From contig NZ_JARVWW010000012.1 in NCBI RefSeq assembly GCF_029846715.1, positions 124,001-188,000 of the forward strand: DNA of 64,000 nt. The letters are read 5' to 3'. Origin of the DNA: Bradyrhizobium nivariense (GTDB lineage Bacteria > Pseudomonadota > Alphaproteobacteria > Rhizobiales > Xanthobacteraceae). Below are positions 9,668 to 18,197 of this stretch, one piece after another. The position numbers were made by a program, and so were the translations under genes. Under the pieces are notes generated by a model that was not told where the DNA came from, did no database searches, and worked only from the letters and a program-made list of their open reading frames with translations. How positions within the stretch are numbered: the stretch's first letter is position 1; the number at the start of each line of letters is the position of its first letter.

Positions 9668-10133
9668 GGAGATTTAAGGGGCAACTCCCCCTGAAGAGAC
9701 ATTTTTCGATACCGGCGACAGCCTAGCATGCCGAAAAACCGCGAGTGTTAATGGGCGGCCTCCAGGATCTTGCCGACCGCGACGACGTCGCAGCCATGCC
9801 TGTTGCTTCACTATGGAACATCGCTGACCCCATTTGTCCCAGATAGAGCAAAGTGCAGCCCGATCGCGTGGCGGCATAGCGCCGCGTCGACGGCCAATGA
9901 AGGCGAGATGAGCCGCTTGAATGCGGACTGTCTCGCCGGGAATGGCCGCCGAGTTGCCGGCGACCGGAATTTTCCGGGCATCCCGAGCAAGGCGCGTGCC
10001 GGATATCGTCAAGCCGGGCAGGTCTCCGCTGCATTAACCGAGATATCGAGAAATGATCGCGTTTGGTCCTGCGATGCGACATCAGGCGAGAGAATTGCAC
10101 GTGCAACCCTCGTTGACCGTGGGAGCCTGGACC
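9668..10133. other. gene-free divergent spacer, 466 bases
   Basis: Lies between the flippase and the FAD oxidoreductase, so it should hold both promoters. No convincing gene on either strand. A short minus-strand frame (9748-9807) ends in a protein-like tail but is bounded by an in-frame stop upstream and is too short to call. The oxidoreductase frame itself is open from 10053, so part of this stretch would be coding if an earlier start were used. Confidence 0.5.
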
Positions 10134-11357
10134 ATGACGGCGGATAGAAACGTGACTGAGCCGATTGCCGCAGCCGGCACTTCGACGATTGTTGCGGATA
10201 TCGCCATCGTCGGCGGTGGTCTTGCGGGCTCGCTCGCGGCGGCCGTGCTCGCGCGGGCAGGGCACCGCGTCGCCCTGATCGACAAGCGCGCGATCTATCC
10301 GGACGAGTTTCGGGTCGAGAAAATAGGCGGCCATCAGCTGGAGTTGTTCCGCAAGCTTGGCTTCCTCAATGCGCTCGACAACGTGGCCTGCCGATATGAT
10401 CAGGTGCTCAATATCAGGGAAGGCAAGGTGGTCGATGTCAGCGTCGGCCGGGCTTACGGGCTTGCTTATGCCGATCTCGTCGCCATGGCGCGCAGCCAAC
10501 TGCCCGATCCGTCCAGCCTGATCGTCGACGAGGTCACGGCAGTCAACTGCAGCGACGATGTCCAGCATATCGAGCTCGCGTCCGGGAGGCGCATAACAGC
10601 GCGGCTCGTCGTCCTGGCCACGGGCATGGCGGGCGTTCTCGGCTACAAGCTCGGCATCAAGCGGCGCGTGCTGGCCGAGCGCCATTCGGTTTCGTTCGGC
10701 TTCACGATCGCCCGCCGGGACGGCGCGCCGTTCGATTTCGAGGCGCTGACCTGTTACGGCCAGCGTACGGCGGACGGCATTGATTATCTCAGCCTGTTTC
10801 CCGTGCGTGCCGGCATGCGGGCAAACCTCTTCATGTTCCGCGACCCGACCGATCCGATCATGCGCGAGCTACGCCGCGAACCGGAAGCGACGGTTCTGCG
10901 CCTGCTGCCGGGATTGCGGCCCTATCTCGGCGATTTCCGCGTGACCGATCGGGTGCAGAATTGGGTGATGGATCTGTCCGTCGTGGAAGGACATCTCCAG
11001 CCCGGCGTCGTGCTCATCGGCGATGCGTTCCAGACCAATTGCCCCGCCGCCGGCACCGGCGTCGCCCGCCTGCTGGTCGACGTCGAGCGCCTTTGCACCG
11101 AATATGCGCCGCGTTGGCTCATGTCCGAGGGCATGGGCAAGGAGAAGATTTCGGAATTCTATTCCGATCCCGACAAGGTCGCGGCGGACCAGCAGTCGCT
11201 GAAGATGGCGCGCTTCCGGCAGGCCCTGACGTCCCGCAACGACATCGGCTGGGACGTGCGGCGGCGGCTGCACTTCCTGCGGCGCAGTATCACCCACCGG
11301 GTCGATCAAATGCGGCCGGGCTGGCTCGCGCATGTTCGAAGCGCGCTACGCGCCTAA
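10134..11357 (+). CDS. FAD-dependent oxidoreductase (geranylgeranyl-reductase / UbiH-like fold)
   Basis: 407 residues. The N-terminal FAD motif GGGLAG (27-32) ends in Asp50 at the beta2 position, and the second FAD motif GDAF with a following NCPAAGTGVARLL helix is present, as in p-hydroxybenzoate-hydroxylase-fold flavoproteins such as geranylgeranyl reductases and halogenases. No membrane anchor. The substrate is unknown. Its position among flippase, acetyltransferase and ligase genes suggests it modifies a polyprenyl carrier or a glycan substituent, but this is inference. The frame is open from 10053; I take the ATG at 10134 because similarity to the fold begins about 20 residues after it. 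Confidence 0.75.
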   Translation: MTADRNVTEPIAAAGTSTIVADIAIVGGGLAGSLAAAVLARAGHRVALIDKRAIYPDEFRVEKIGGHQLELFRKLGFLNALDNVACRYDQVLNIREGKVVDVSVGRAYGLAYADLVAMARSQLPDPSSLIVDEVTAVNCSDDVQHIELASGRRITARLVVLATGMAGVLGYKLGIKRRVLAERHSVSFGFTIARRDGAPFDFEALTCYGQRTADGIDYLSLFPVRAGMRANLFMFRDPTDPIMRELRREPEATVLRLLPGLRPYLGDFRVTDRVQNWVMDLSVVEGHLQPGVVLIGDAFQTNCPAAGTGVARLLVDVERLCTEYAPRWLMSEGMGKEKISEFYSDPDKVAADQQSLKMARFRQALTSRNDIGWDVRRRLHFLRRSITHRVDQMRPGWLAHVRSALRA

Positions 11358-11387
11358 GCGCCGCATTCCGTCGGCGCCTCTCGCCGG

Positions 11388-12524
11388 TCAGCGCGTCGGC
11401 GTCGAGGTGCGGGTCGGCAGGAGCCTGAACTCCGACATTCGCTTGGCGGCCAGTTTGAGCCATGGCGCCTGTTTCAGTGCGAACAAGGATATGGCGCCCG
11501 TGGTGCTGCCGGCCTGTGTGACCGCCCACATCGGCGACGGCTGCGCGCCGAACAGTTTCTTGTAGGGCTCGTCGCCGATGGTGAAATCGAGCATCTGATC
11601 GCCGCGCTCGATGCAATCTCTCGCGACCTGCTCGAACATCAGCGCGCCGAGGGACTGGCTCTTGTATCCGGCAATGTCGAAGGCGCTCATGATGACGAGG
11701 AAGCTGCCTTGATGGCAGAGTCCGAGCACGGCGGCGATGACGTCGCCGTCCATCTTCATGGCATAGAGTCGGACAAAGGAGCCGAGACCGCGCAGCGCCA
11801 CGTCGGAATAGAAGCCGTAATATTCGGGACGCTGGAGCAGATCTCCGTCGCCTTGTGCCTGAAAGCGCGGACCGCGAAATTTCCTCATCACGTCCAGCGT
11901 GTCGAGGACGGAGGCGCTGTCGCTGCAGCATGAAAAACTCAAGTCGCCCTTCTTCTGGAGCTGCCGGTATTTCTTTGCGAGCTCCTTCTGATAGGAGCGG
12001 TCCATCGCACGGGCGCGCCATTGCTCGAACGGCGCGACGAGAACGGTCGCGTAGGCATTGGTGTCCATCGCTACGCGGCGGGGCGTAGCCAAGAGGTTCT
12101 CGATCGGAAGCCGCCCGTCGGGCAGCTTGGTCATTCGGAGCAGATCGAACGGGCGGACGAGGCACTGAATCTCTGCGCACGCACTCTCGTCCTTGAGCAG
12201 CTCGGAAAATAACTGTGGGCTGCACACCGGCGCCAGATAGTCGGAGACGCGGAGGTCGGCGAATTCGACGGTCCGTATCGGACCGCGCCGGACCCGTAGC
12301 AAGGGCAGCACCATCGCAAGGGTGCCTGTCGTGCGATGGCGGACCACGACAACCAGAGGAGTTGCCCCTGCATGCGACGCGAGCCCGGTGTAGAGGCTAT
12401 CCAGCCACAGCGGATGCTGGAACGCGGTGGCGGCCGAGTCGTCAAACAGCACAGCGTAGTCCGGCGACAGGAAGTCGAACCCCTGCTCGATGGCGATGTC
12501 GAACGTGTTGCTGGGTCTGTTCAT
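11388..12524 (-). CDS. BioF2/CelD-like GNAT acyltransferase
   Basis: 378 residues, resembling the Acetyltransf_6 (BioF2-like, formerly CelD) family found in many exopolysaccharide and cellulose loci. The C-terminal half carries the GNAT core: KFRGPRF, LYAMKMDGDVIAAVLG, then FDIAGYKSQSLGALMFEQVARDCIERG, matching the acyl-CoA-binding region. Probably transfers an acyl group to a sugar or amino sugar. The frame extends to 12899, but the ATG at 12524 is chosen because upstream residues have no family character and would overlap the divergent gene. Convergent with the FAD oxidoreductase, 30 bases apart. Confidence 0.75.
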   Translation of the reverse strand: MNRPSNTFDIAIEQGFDFLSPDYAVLFDDSAATAFQHPLWLDSLYTGLASHAGATPLVVVVRHRTTGTLAMVLPLLRVRRGPIRTVEFADLRVSDYLAPVCSPQLFSELLKDESACAEIQCLVRPFDLLRMTKLPDGRLPIENLLATPRRVAMDTNAYATVLVAPFEQWRARAMDRSYQKELAKKYRQLQKKGDLSFSCCSDSASVLDTLDVMRKFRGPRFQAQGDGDLLQRPEYYGFYSDVALRGLGSFVRLYAMKMDGDVIAAVLGLCHQGSFLVIMSAFDIAGYKSQSLGALMFEQVARDCIERGDQMLDFTIGDEPYKKLFGAQPSPMWAVTQAGSTTGAISLFALKQAPWLKLAAKRMSEFRLLPTRTSTPTR

Positions 12525-12753
12525 GCGTAACCAGGGAAACCAGATAAGCCGGGAAGGTCGATCGAGCCGGATCTTTCGCTTTATAGCAGGGTCGTTACGG
12601 GCGAGACACCGGCGGCGTGCGATTTGCATTAATGCATCGAACCAGGCTCGCATCGTTACCAAACCGTTAAATTTTTGTGCCCCGAGCGGGTTCGCGGCGT
12701 GGAGTTCGGCCGGCGCTAGCGAATTATTAACCGCGCTTAAGGAAGGTCGTGTC
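12525..12753. promoter_or_regulatory. divergent regulatory region with 12-bp palindrome
   Basis: The 229-base spacer between the acyltransferase and the O-antigen ligase gene is AT-rich. It contains the perfect palindrome TGCATTAATGCA at 12625-12636, centred between the two genes, a plausible operator. The ligase gene has a clear Shine-Dalgarno (AAGGAAGG, 12739-12746) seven bases before its ATG. Confidence 0.45.
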
Positions 12754-14064
12754 ATGGCCAGCCTGCAGACCGAGGTGGATTCCGGGGCGCCCGGGAGCGC
12801 GATCTGGACGACGCGCAGCGTTGGCGTTGAGAGGATTGCCAGGGTCGCGATCAGCTGCTCGATCACGGTCAACGTGGTCGCGTCGATGGGCATCTTCAAC
12901 GCCGCGCTACTGCCGGCGGAGCTGAGCTTTCTGCAACAGGCCGTTGCGCTTTTGATGTGGGGCGTCCTGATCTACGCAAGTGCATTCGTGCGGCCGCGTC
13001 TGCGGTTACAGGTCAATCCCGATCTGGTGGCGCTGGTCGCATTCTACGCCTTCGCCGTCGTCTCGGTGTTCTGGTCCAGCCTGAACGTCGCAGCGATCAT
13101 GAAGAGCGCGGCGCTTGCGATGACGACGTTCGGCGCATTTTGCCTCGTCACGCGCGTCGACCTGGACGAAGTCGTGAGGGCGACGGCCAATGGGCTCTTC
13201 ATATTGGTCGCCGCATCGGCTTTCTGTGCGGTTGCCTTGCCCGACATCGGGATAGACCACAGCTGGATGCACAACGGTCAGTGGCAGGGCGTCTACGAAT
13301 CGAAGCAGACTCTGGGCTTCGTCGGCGCCTATCTGATGTTCCTTGCCTGCTATCGAAAGATGACGGGGCAGGGGTGGCTGGCCTTCCTCGTTGTAGTCCT
13401 GCTGGCGTCAACATGCGTCCTCGCGTCGGAATCGCGCGGCGCCGGTGCTGTCGCTCTCGCTGCCTGCGCAATGCTCGTGACCTCGATGTGGTCGGTCGGC
13501 TGCATGAGGCTCTATGCGCTCCTGCCGTTCGTCATGTGCATTCTGGCCGGCCTTCTGATCCTGTATTTCTATGCGACGGGATACGACGCCATCCATATCG
13601 GCGACGCCAGTATCGATTTTACCGAACGGACCTTCATCTGGCACTACGCGATAAGCCATTTCGACGACGCGCCGCTGCTTGGTTTCGGCATCAACGGCTT
13701 CTGGACGATCCCGTCGATCTACGATTATTTCGAACAGAACCACGGCTGGGTCCTCGACAATTATCACAGCGGCTACATCACGATCTTGATGGAAACGGGA
13801 TTTCTGGGGTACACGCTCTTTGCCGCGAGCGTCCTGCTGTTCTCGCACAAGATCCTCCATCTGATTTCCGCTCGCACGATCGACCGATCGCACTGTGCCC
13901 TCATCATCGGCTTTGTCGTCCTCAGCTTTCAGACCAATTTTACGGAGACGACATTCCTTCGCTCGACGATGTTCACATCGGTGCTCCTGGTGGGGCTTTT
14001 CTTCGCGACGTGCAGACCGGTGCGACCAACGGAATTCCAGTCTCTACAAATGGAAGCAGGATGA
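12754..14064 (+). CDS. O-antigen ligase / Wzy-type polymerase
   Basis: 436 residues with about ten to twelve hydrophobic segments and a larger soluble loop in the last third (around 285-345), the usual architecture of the Wzy_C (O-antigen ligase/polymerase) family. Within or next to that loop lie the basic RGAGAVAL segment and the TFIWHYAISHFDDAPLLGFG segment, which fit the conserved Arg- and His-containing loops. Joins or polymerises lipid-linked oligosaccharides on the periplasmic side. The start at 12754 has a strong ribosome-binding site; the frame extends upstream to 12490 without family character. Its TGA overlaps the ATG of the next gene (ATGA at 14061-14064), so the two are translationally coupled. 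Confidence 0.83.
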   Translation: MASLQTEVDSGAPGSAIWTTRSVGVERIARVAISCSITVNVVASMGIFNAALLPAELSFLQQAVALLMWGVLIYASAFVRPRLRLQVNPDLVALVAFYAFAVVSVFWSSLNVAAIMKSAALAMTTFGAFCLVTRVDLDEVVRATANGLFILVAASAFCAVALPDIGIDHSWMHNGQWQGVYESKQTLGFVGAYLMFLACYRKMTGQGWLAFLVVVLLASTCVLASESRGAGAVALAACAMLVTSMWSVGCMRLYALLPFVMCILAGLLILYFYATGYDAIHIGDASIDFTERTFIWHYAISHFDDAPLLGFGINGFWTIPSIYDYFEQNHGWVLDNYHSGYITILMETGFLGYTLFAASVLLFSHKILHLISARTIDRSHCALIIGFVVLSFQTNFTETTFLRSTMFTSVLLVGLFFATCRPVRPTEFQSLQMEAG

Positions 14065-15086
14065 CCGCCAGACGCGCCCGTTGGCCGAGAGGCTTCAATC
14101 TCGCAGCAACGGCATTTTTCCTTGCATCGCTGTTATCCCACGCCCATGGGGCCGAGCAGCCGGCCACCCGCGACACGCCAAAACTGGGTCGCGGCATCAA
14201 CATTCTCGGCTACGATGGAATCTGGGAAGGCGGCCAGAACGCGCCGTTTCGCCTGGACAATTTGTCCGCGATCAAGAAGGCCGGATTCTCGCACGTCAGG
14301 ATCAATTTCTTCGGCTTCAAGTTCATGGGCCCGGGGAACGTCCTGGACGAGATCGTCCTGAGGCGGCTTGACGCCGTCATCGAGGATGTTCTCGCGAGGA
14401 AACTCGTTCCCATCGTCGATGAGCACGATACCCACCTTTGTCAGCGCGACGTTTCCGAATGCGCCGAGAAGCTCAAGGCGTTCTGGCGGCAGATCGCCGA
14501 GCGCTATGCCGGCAAATATCCGGCGCTCGTCTTCGAGGTGTTGAACGAGCCCGGTGGAGAGATGACGTCCGCGAGCTGGAATTCGCTCCTCAATGAATGT
14601 CTCGGCATCATCCGCCGCACCAATCCCGAACGGCCGGTCATTGCCGCCGTTCTCAACACCGATGAGATCCCTGTCGACGAGCTGGTTCTGCCGGCCGACG
14701 ACAGGCATCTCATCGTCACGTTTCATTATTACGCGCCGATACGGTTCACCCATCAGGGCGCGCCGTGGTCTCCAACGTTTTCGCGGATCGGGCCCCTGGA
14801 TTGGGGCAGCCCGGACGACGAAGCGAAGGCGGCCGCCGATTTCAAGAAGATGAGCGTATGGGCGGAGAAAGAGCAGCGGCCGGTTTATCTCGGCGAGTTC
14901 GGAGTGTACGAGCGTGCGCCATCCGACGGTCGCCAGCGATATTTGTCGTTTGTGGCGAGAAGCGCCGACAGGCTTGGCTGGGCATGGGCCTACTGGCAGT
15001 TCGATCACGACTTCGCGGCCTTCGACAGCGCGCGTCAGGCCTGGAAGCCGGACATCCTGCGCGCCCTGATGCCGCCGACGCGGTGA
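14061..15086 (+). CDS. secreted glycoside hydrolase family 5 (cellulase-like)
   Basis: 341 residues with a signal peptide (positive start, hydrophobic 12-26, cleavage likely after AHG-A near 30-31). The GH5 barrel shows Arg80 and His122, the acid/base Glu163 in LNEP, His222-Tyr223-Tyr224 and the nucleophile Glu279 in LGEFG; Trp308 and Trp312 lie near the end. Predicted to cleave beta-linked glucan or mannan in the periplasm. Coupled to the ligase/polymerase gene by a 4-base overlap, it probably trims or releases the exopolysaccharide, as glycanases in other EPS loci do (ExoK, BcsZ). That role is inference; the fold and catalytic pair are directly visible. Confidence 0.88.
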   Translation: MTARRARWPRGFNLAATAFFLASLLSHAHGAEQPATRDTPKLGRGINILGYDGIWEGGQNAPFRLDNLSAIKKAGFSHVRINFFGFKFMGPGNVLDEIVLRRLDAVIEDVLARKLVPIVDEHDTHLCQRDVSECAEKLKAFWRQIAERYAGKYPALVFEVLNEPGGEMTSASWNSLLNECLGIIRRTNPERPVIAAVLNTDEIPVDELVLPADDRHLIVTFHYYAPIRFTHQGAPWSPTFSRIGPLDWGSPDDEAKAAADFKKMSVWAEKEQRPVYLGEFGVYERAPSDGRQRYLSFVARSADRLGWAWAYWQFDHDFAAFDSARQAWKPDILRALMPPTR

Positions 15087-15154
15087 AGTCGGCGCCCACG
15101 AGTCCGTCGCGCTGGGACCCGTCGGGCAAAACACCCACCATCCCGTCAACCCCT

Positions 15155-15760
15155 CTCCGCAAAAATATTCCACTTTACCGAAATTCGGAAACGGCGTATG
15201 TGTCGCCCATCCCGGCTCATTCTTGAGGGGCGATCATATGTCGTCATTTTCGCGAGCCGGGCTTGCGGTGGACGCGGCAGCGTCGGGCGCGAGAGGCTAA
15301 GGGCAGGGCGGATTGCTCTCCGTGAGCCCAAGGCTTCGTGCGGACGGACGGCGCTGTCAGGTTCGTCTCGCCAGCATTCTTCCGGCAACGTCGACAACGC
15401 CGGGAGATAATGCGGTGAGCAAGCGAGCCGTGCGTACGGCAAAACCGTGTGGTCCTGGCCGTCGTTGCTACGGTCAAGCTCTTGCGGAGGCGGCATTCGT
15501 GTCAACCGGCGCGATGTCGGCGACTTCTGTGAGGGCGAGGGAGGCCAAAAGGAACTCGGCTCCCGGGAGAGCACGGCATAAGCCGTAAAGCCACTGCGCA
15601 GGGAAGGCCGAGTGATTTGGCTACACCTGTATGCTGCTGTGCGGGTTTTCTGCGTGTGCTTTTGCGCAGCGGACCGCGGGTGCCAGCCGGCACCCGGCCT
15701 TCCCTGCACCCTCTTGGATTTGAGGGTGGAGCGACGAAATAAAACTCGGGCGAATTGCGC
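15155..15760. repeat. multi-hairpin intergenic element, probably a dispersed repeat
   Basis: Several stems can be read directly: CCGAA/TTCGG (15178-15188); ACGGC/GCCGT with a 4-base loop (15573-15586); a perfect 13-bp long-range pair GCAGGGAAGGCCG (15598-15610) with CGGCCTTCCCTGC (15695-15707), enclosing GGGTGCC/GGCACCC (15678-15695); and CACCCTC/GAGGGTG (15707-15728). I recall similar sequence in many intergenic regions of Bradyrhizobium and relatives, where it is often mis-annotated as small hypothetical proteins. I could not check copy number, and the outer limits are approximate. A structured RNA or a non-autonomous mobile element are both possible. Confidence 0.5.
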
Positions 15761-15818
15761 CGCGAGAACGCGGCGGTGCGTCCGCTCACCTCAAAATTCT
15801 GCTTGGCCACCGATGTCT

Positions 15819-15838
15819 TGTCCCTAACGCTAGGGACA
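15819..15838. promoter_or_regulatory. 8-bp perfect inverted repeat upstream of binding-protein gene
   Basis: TGTCCCTA (15819-15826) and TAGGGACA (15831-15838) are separated by ACGC. The dyad lies 176 bases before the start of the gene at 16015. No U-tract follows on either strand, so an operator is more likely than a terminator. Confidence 0.4.
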
Positions 15839-16014
15839 GACACGTAGCATTGATCCACTTAGGGTGGTCCACCGGTTGCTTGGGACCGCAGGAGGACGCG
15901 CGTATGTCGGACGACATCCTTCTGAGGAGCGACGGTGCCTCGTAGGGGAGCACTGCTCGCTCTGGCGCCCAATACAGCCGGCGGACGCATCAAAGCGGGC
16001 AGGGGGAACAGAAC

Positions 16015-17163
16015 ATGAAGATCGGTTTCGCGCGAGCTTGGATGCTTGTGGCATGCGTCCTTTATGGAAATACGGCGAACGCGGAAATCAAAATTGGAAT
16101 TGTGATTTCGGCAACCGGCCCGGGATCCGCGCTGGGGCAGCCGCAGCTCAGGACGGTTGCAGCTCTTCCGAAAGAGATCGGTGGAGAGAAGGTGACCTAT
16201 ATTGCCCTGGACGACGAGTCGGATTCGACCAAGGGAGTCCAGAACGCACGGCGGCTCGTGATCCAGGACAAGGTTGACGTGCTGGTCGGCTCCTCTCTGA
16301 CCCCGGTGACCATGCCGATGCTGGATGTCGCGCTCGAATCGAAGACGCCACTGCTGTCGCTCGCTGCCGCTACCGCGATAGTTCAACCGATGGATGAGAA
16401 GCGCGCCTGGGCCTTCAAGGTCGTTCCCAATGATGACCTCATGGCGGCCGCCATCCTCAAGCATATTGCGAAATCAGGCGTGAAGACGCTCGGCTATATC
16501 GGCGTTTCGGATGGGTACGGCGAGGGCTACTACAAGGAGGTAAGCCGCCTCGCGCCCGCTCTGGGGCTGACCGTAACCACACATGAGGTTTATGCGCGAG
16601 CCGACACGAGCGTCACCGGTCAGGCGCTGAAGGTGATGTCGACCAATCCCGATGCCGTCTTCATTGCCTCCGCAGGAACTCCGGCTGTCTTGCCGCAGCA
16701 GGCGCTTCGCGAGCGCGGATACGCTGGGAAGATATTTCAAACACACGGCGTGGCCAGTGAGGAGTTCATCAAGCTCGGGGGCGCGAACGTCGAAGGTGCC
16801 GTATTCGCCGGCGAGGCCTTCACCATTGCTGGCGATCTTCCCACAGGAGATCCGTTCCGTCGCTCGACGGAGGAGTTCGTGACCGCGTATGAGGCGGCGA
16901 ACGGGCAGAAGCCCAACATGTTCGCGGCTCACCTCTGGGATGTCGTCGCGCTGATTGGAAAAGCTGCACCGGATGCGCTGAAGACGGCGAAGCCTGGCAC
17001 GGCCGAGTTTCGCGCGGCTCTGCGGGACGCACTCGAGCGCGGGCAGAACGTCTATCTCAACAATGGGCTGTCGAACATGAGCAAGGCCGACCACAACGGC
17101 TACGATGAACGTTCGGCCTTTCTGATCAAGGTCGAAGGCGGGAAGTTCCGCCTGGCAAAATAG
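16015..17163 (+). CDS. LivJ-type periplasmic amino-acid/aromatic-acid binding protein
   Basis: 382 residues. Signal peptide 1-23 (ends TANA). The mature part starts EIKIGIVISATGPGSALGQP, the opening of the Peripla_BP_6 family, followed by KGVQNARRLVIQDKVDVLVG and FAAHLWDVVALI, both typical of the two-lobed fold. Captures a small ligand, often a branched-chain amino acid, aromatic acid or amide, for an HAAT-type ABC importer. No permease or ATPase adjoins it, so it is an orphan relying on a transporter elsewhere. Good start: ATG at 16015 after an AGGGGGAACAGA stretch. Confidence 0.87.
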   Translation: MKIGFARAWMLVACVLYGNTANAEIKIGIVISATGPGSALGQPQLRTVAALPKEIGGEKVTYIALDDESDSTKGVQNARRLVIQDKVDVLVGSSLTPVTMPMLDVALESKTPLLSLAAATAIVQPMDEKRAWAFKVVPNDDLMAAAILKHIAKSGVKTLGYIGVSDGYGEGYYKEVSRLAPALGLTVTTHEVYARADTSVTGQALKVMSTNPDAVFIASAGTPAVLPQQALRERGYAGKIFQTHGVASEEFIKLGGANVEGAVFAGEAFTIAGDLPTGDPFRRSTEEFVTAYEAANGQKPNMFAAHLWDVVALIGKAAPDALKTAKPGTAEFRAALRDALERGQNVYLNNGLSNMSKADHNGYDERSAFLIKVEGGKFRLAK

Positions 17164-17271
17164 CGGCGGGCCAGTCGGCGTCCCTACCGATGCGTCATCG
17201 CGCAGAAGCTGGGACCGTCCGACAACGGACCGCGGAAGCACTGCACGAAGGCGCTGGTGCCGCCGCTTGCC

Positions 17272-18030
17272 TCAGACCCAGCCGCCATCGACGATGTAGT
17301 GCTGGGCCGTGCAGGCGGAGGCCTCGTCGGAAGCGAGGAAGACGGTGAACTTCGCGACCTCGTCAGGTCCAAGCTTGCGCTTCAGGCATTGCCGTTGCAT
17401 CAGCTCGACCTCTCCCTGTGGCGTCATCCATTTCTCGAGCTGGCGCTCAGTCATGATCCATCCCGGCGCTATCGCGTTCACGCGGATATTGTAGGAGCCG
17501 TAATCGCGGGCCAGAGAGCGTGTGAGACCGATCACGCCTGATTTGCTGGCGGTGTAGGCGGCCATGCCGCCTTGTCCGGCGATCCACGACACCGAGCCGA
17601 AATTGATGATGGCGCCGGCGTTCGCCGCCTTCATGCCCGGCAACACGGCCTGCGCAGCAAAGAACTGGTGCTTCAGGTTCACCGCGACGCGGTTGTCCCA
17701 ATACTCCGGCGTCATCTCCTCGGTCTTGTGCCGTTCGTCATGCGCGGCATTGTTGACGAGGATGTCGATCGCGCCGTGCATGTTGCGCGCCTCCGCGATG
17801 CCGGCGCGCAACGCGGCGATATCGGTCAAGTCGACACGCATGAAATGTGCGCGGAGACCTTGATTCGACAGCTCGCGTGCCAGGTGTTGGCCCTTTTCGG
17901 CCTTGATGTCGAAGAACACGACGTTGGATTTCTGCTGTGCAAAGCGCTGCACGATCGCAGCGCCAATTCCGGATGCGCCACCGGTGACGAGAACGACCTT
18001 ACCGGCGAGGTCGGAATAAACGGCAGCCAT
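17272..18030 (-). CDS. SDR-family oxidoreductase (classical)
   Basis: 252 residues, standard for a classical short-chain dehydrogenase. TGGASGIG (16-23) binds NAD(P); Asp41 at the end of beta2 suggests NAD preference; NNAA (93-96), Ser146, Tyr159 and Lys163 (YTASK) complete the active site. The frame is open to 18117, but the ATG at 18030 has a GAGGGA ribosome-binding site. Divergent from the sugar-transport operon across 167 bases, so it may share its regulation and oxidise a sugar or polyol. The substrate is not predictable. Confidence 0.88.
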   Translation of the reverse strand: MAAVYSDLAGKVVLVTGGASGIGAAIVQRFAQQKSNVVFFDIKAEKGQHLARELSNQGLRAHFMRVDLTDIAALRAGIAEARNMHGAIDILVNNAAHDERHKTEEMTPEYWDNRVAVNLKHQFFAAQAVLPGMKAANAGAIINFGSVSWIAGQGGMAAYTASKSGVIGLTRSLARDYGSYNIRVNAIAPGWIMTERQLEKWMTPQGEVELMQRQCLKRKLGPDEVAKFTVFLASDEASACTAQHYIVDGGWV

Positions 18031-18197
18031 GGGTATCCCTCGATTTGCGTTGGGGGCAGTGCGACGCGCCGCCCGACTCACCGAATAACCTTTAGCGATT
18101 CCTCTCGTGAGGTGCATAGATCAGAATTTTAGTTGCGTACCTCAAAAATCGAAGGCAGGATTGCAGCCAAAGAATAAGAGCCGTTGGGAGGAATGTG

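Larger units (their letters stand above)
15087..16014. other. gene-free stretch, 928 bases
   Basis: The largest non-coding region in the window. Open frames on both strands are short, Arg/Pro-rich and lack ribosome-binding sites. It contains the multi-hairpin element described separately (15155-15760) and an inverted repeat close to the next gene (15819-15838). Downstream of 15840 it should hold the promoter of the binding-protein gene at 16015. Confidence 0.6.

Noticed and set aside
9748..9807. Short minus-strand frame ending in a plausible protein tail (VAVGKILEAAH), possibly the remnant of a glycosyltransferase gene
   Set aside because: Only 19 codons, bounded by an in-frame stop upstream, with no recognisable motif. 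Not enough to call a pseudogene.
12727..12740. TTAA-CCGCGC-TTAA resembling a CtrA box before the O-antigen ligase gene
   Set aside because: The spacing is 6 bases; the CtrA consensus needs 7. Isolated TTAACC words near 6068 and 6112 also lack a second half-site at the right distance.
15244..15709. Arg/Pro-rich open frames on the minus strand in the large non-coding stretch
   Set aside because: No ribosome-binding site, extreme composition, and they coincide with the hairpin element, so they look like translated non-coding repeat.
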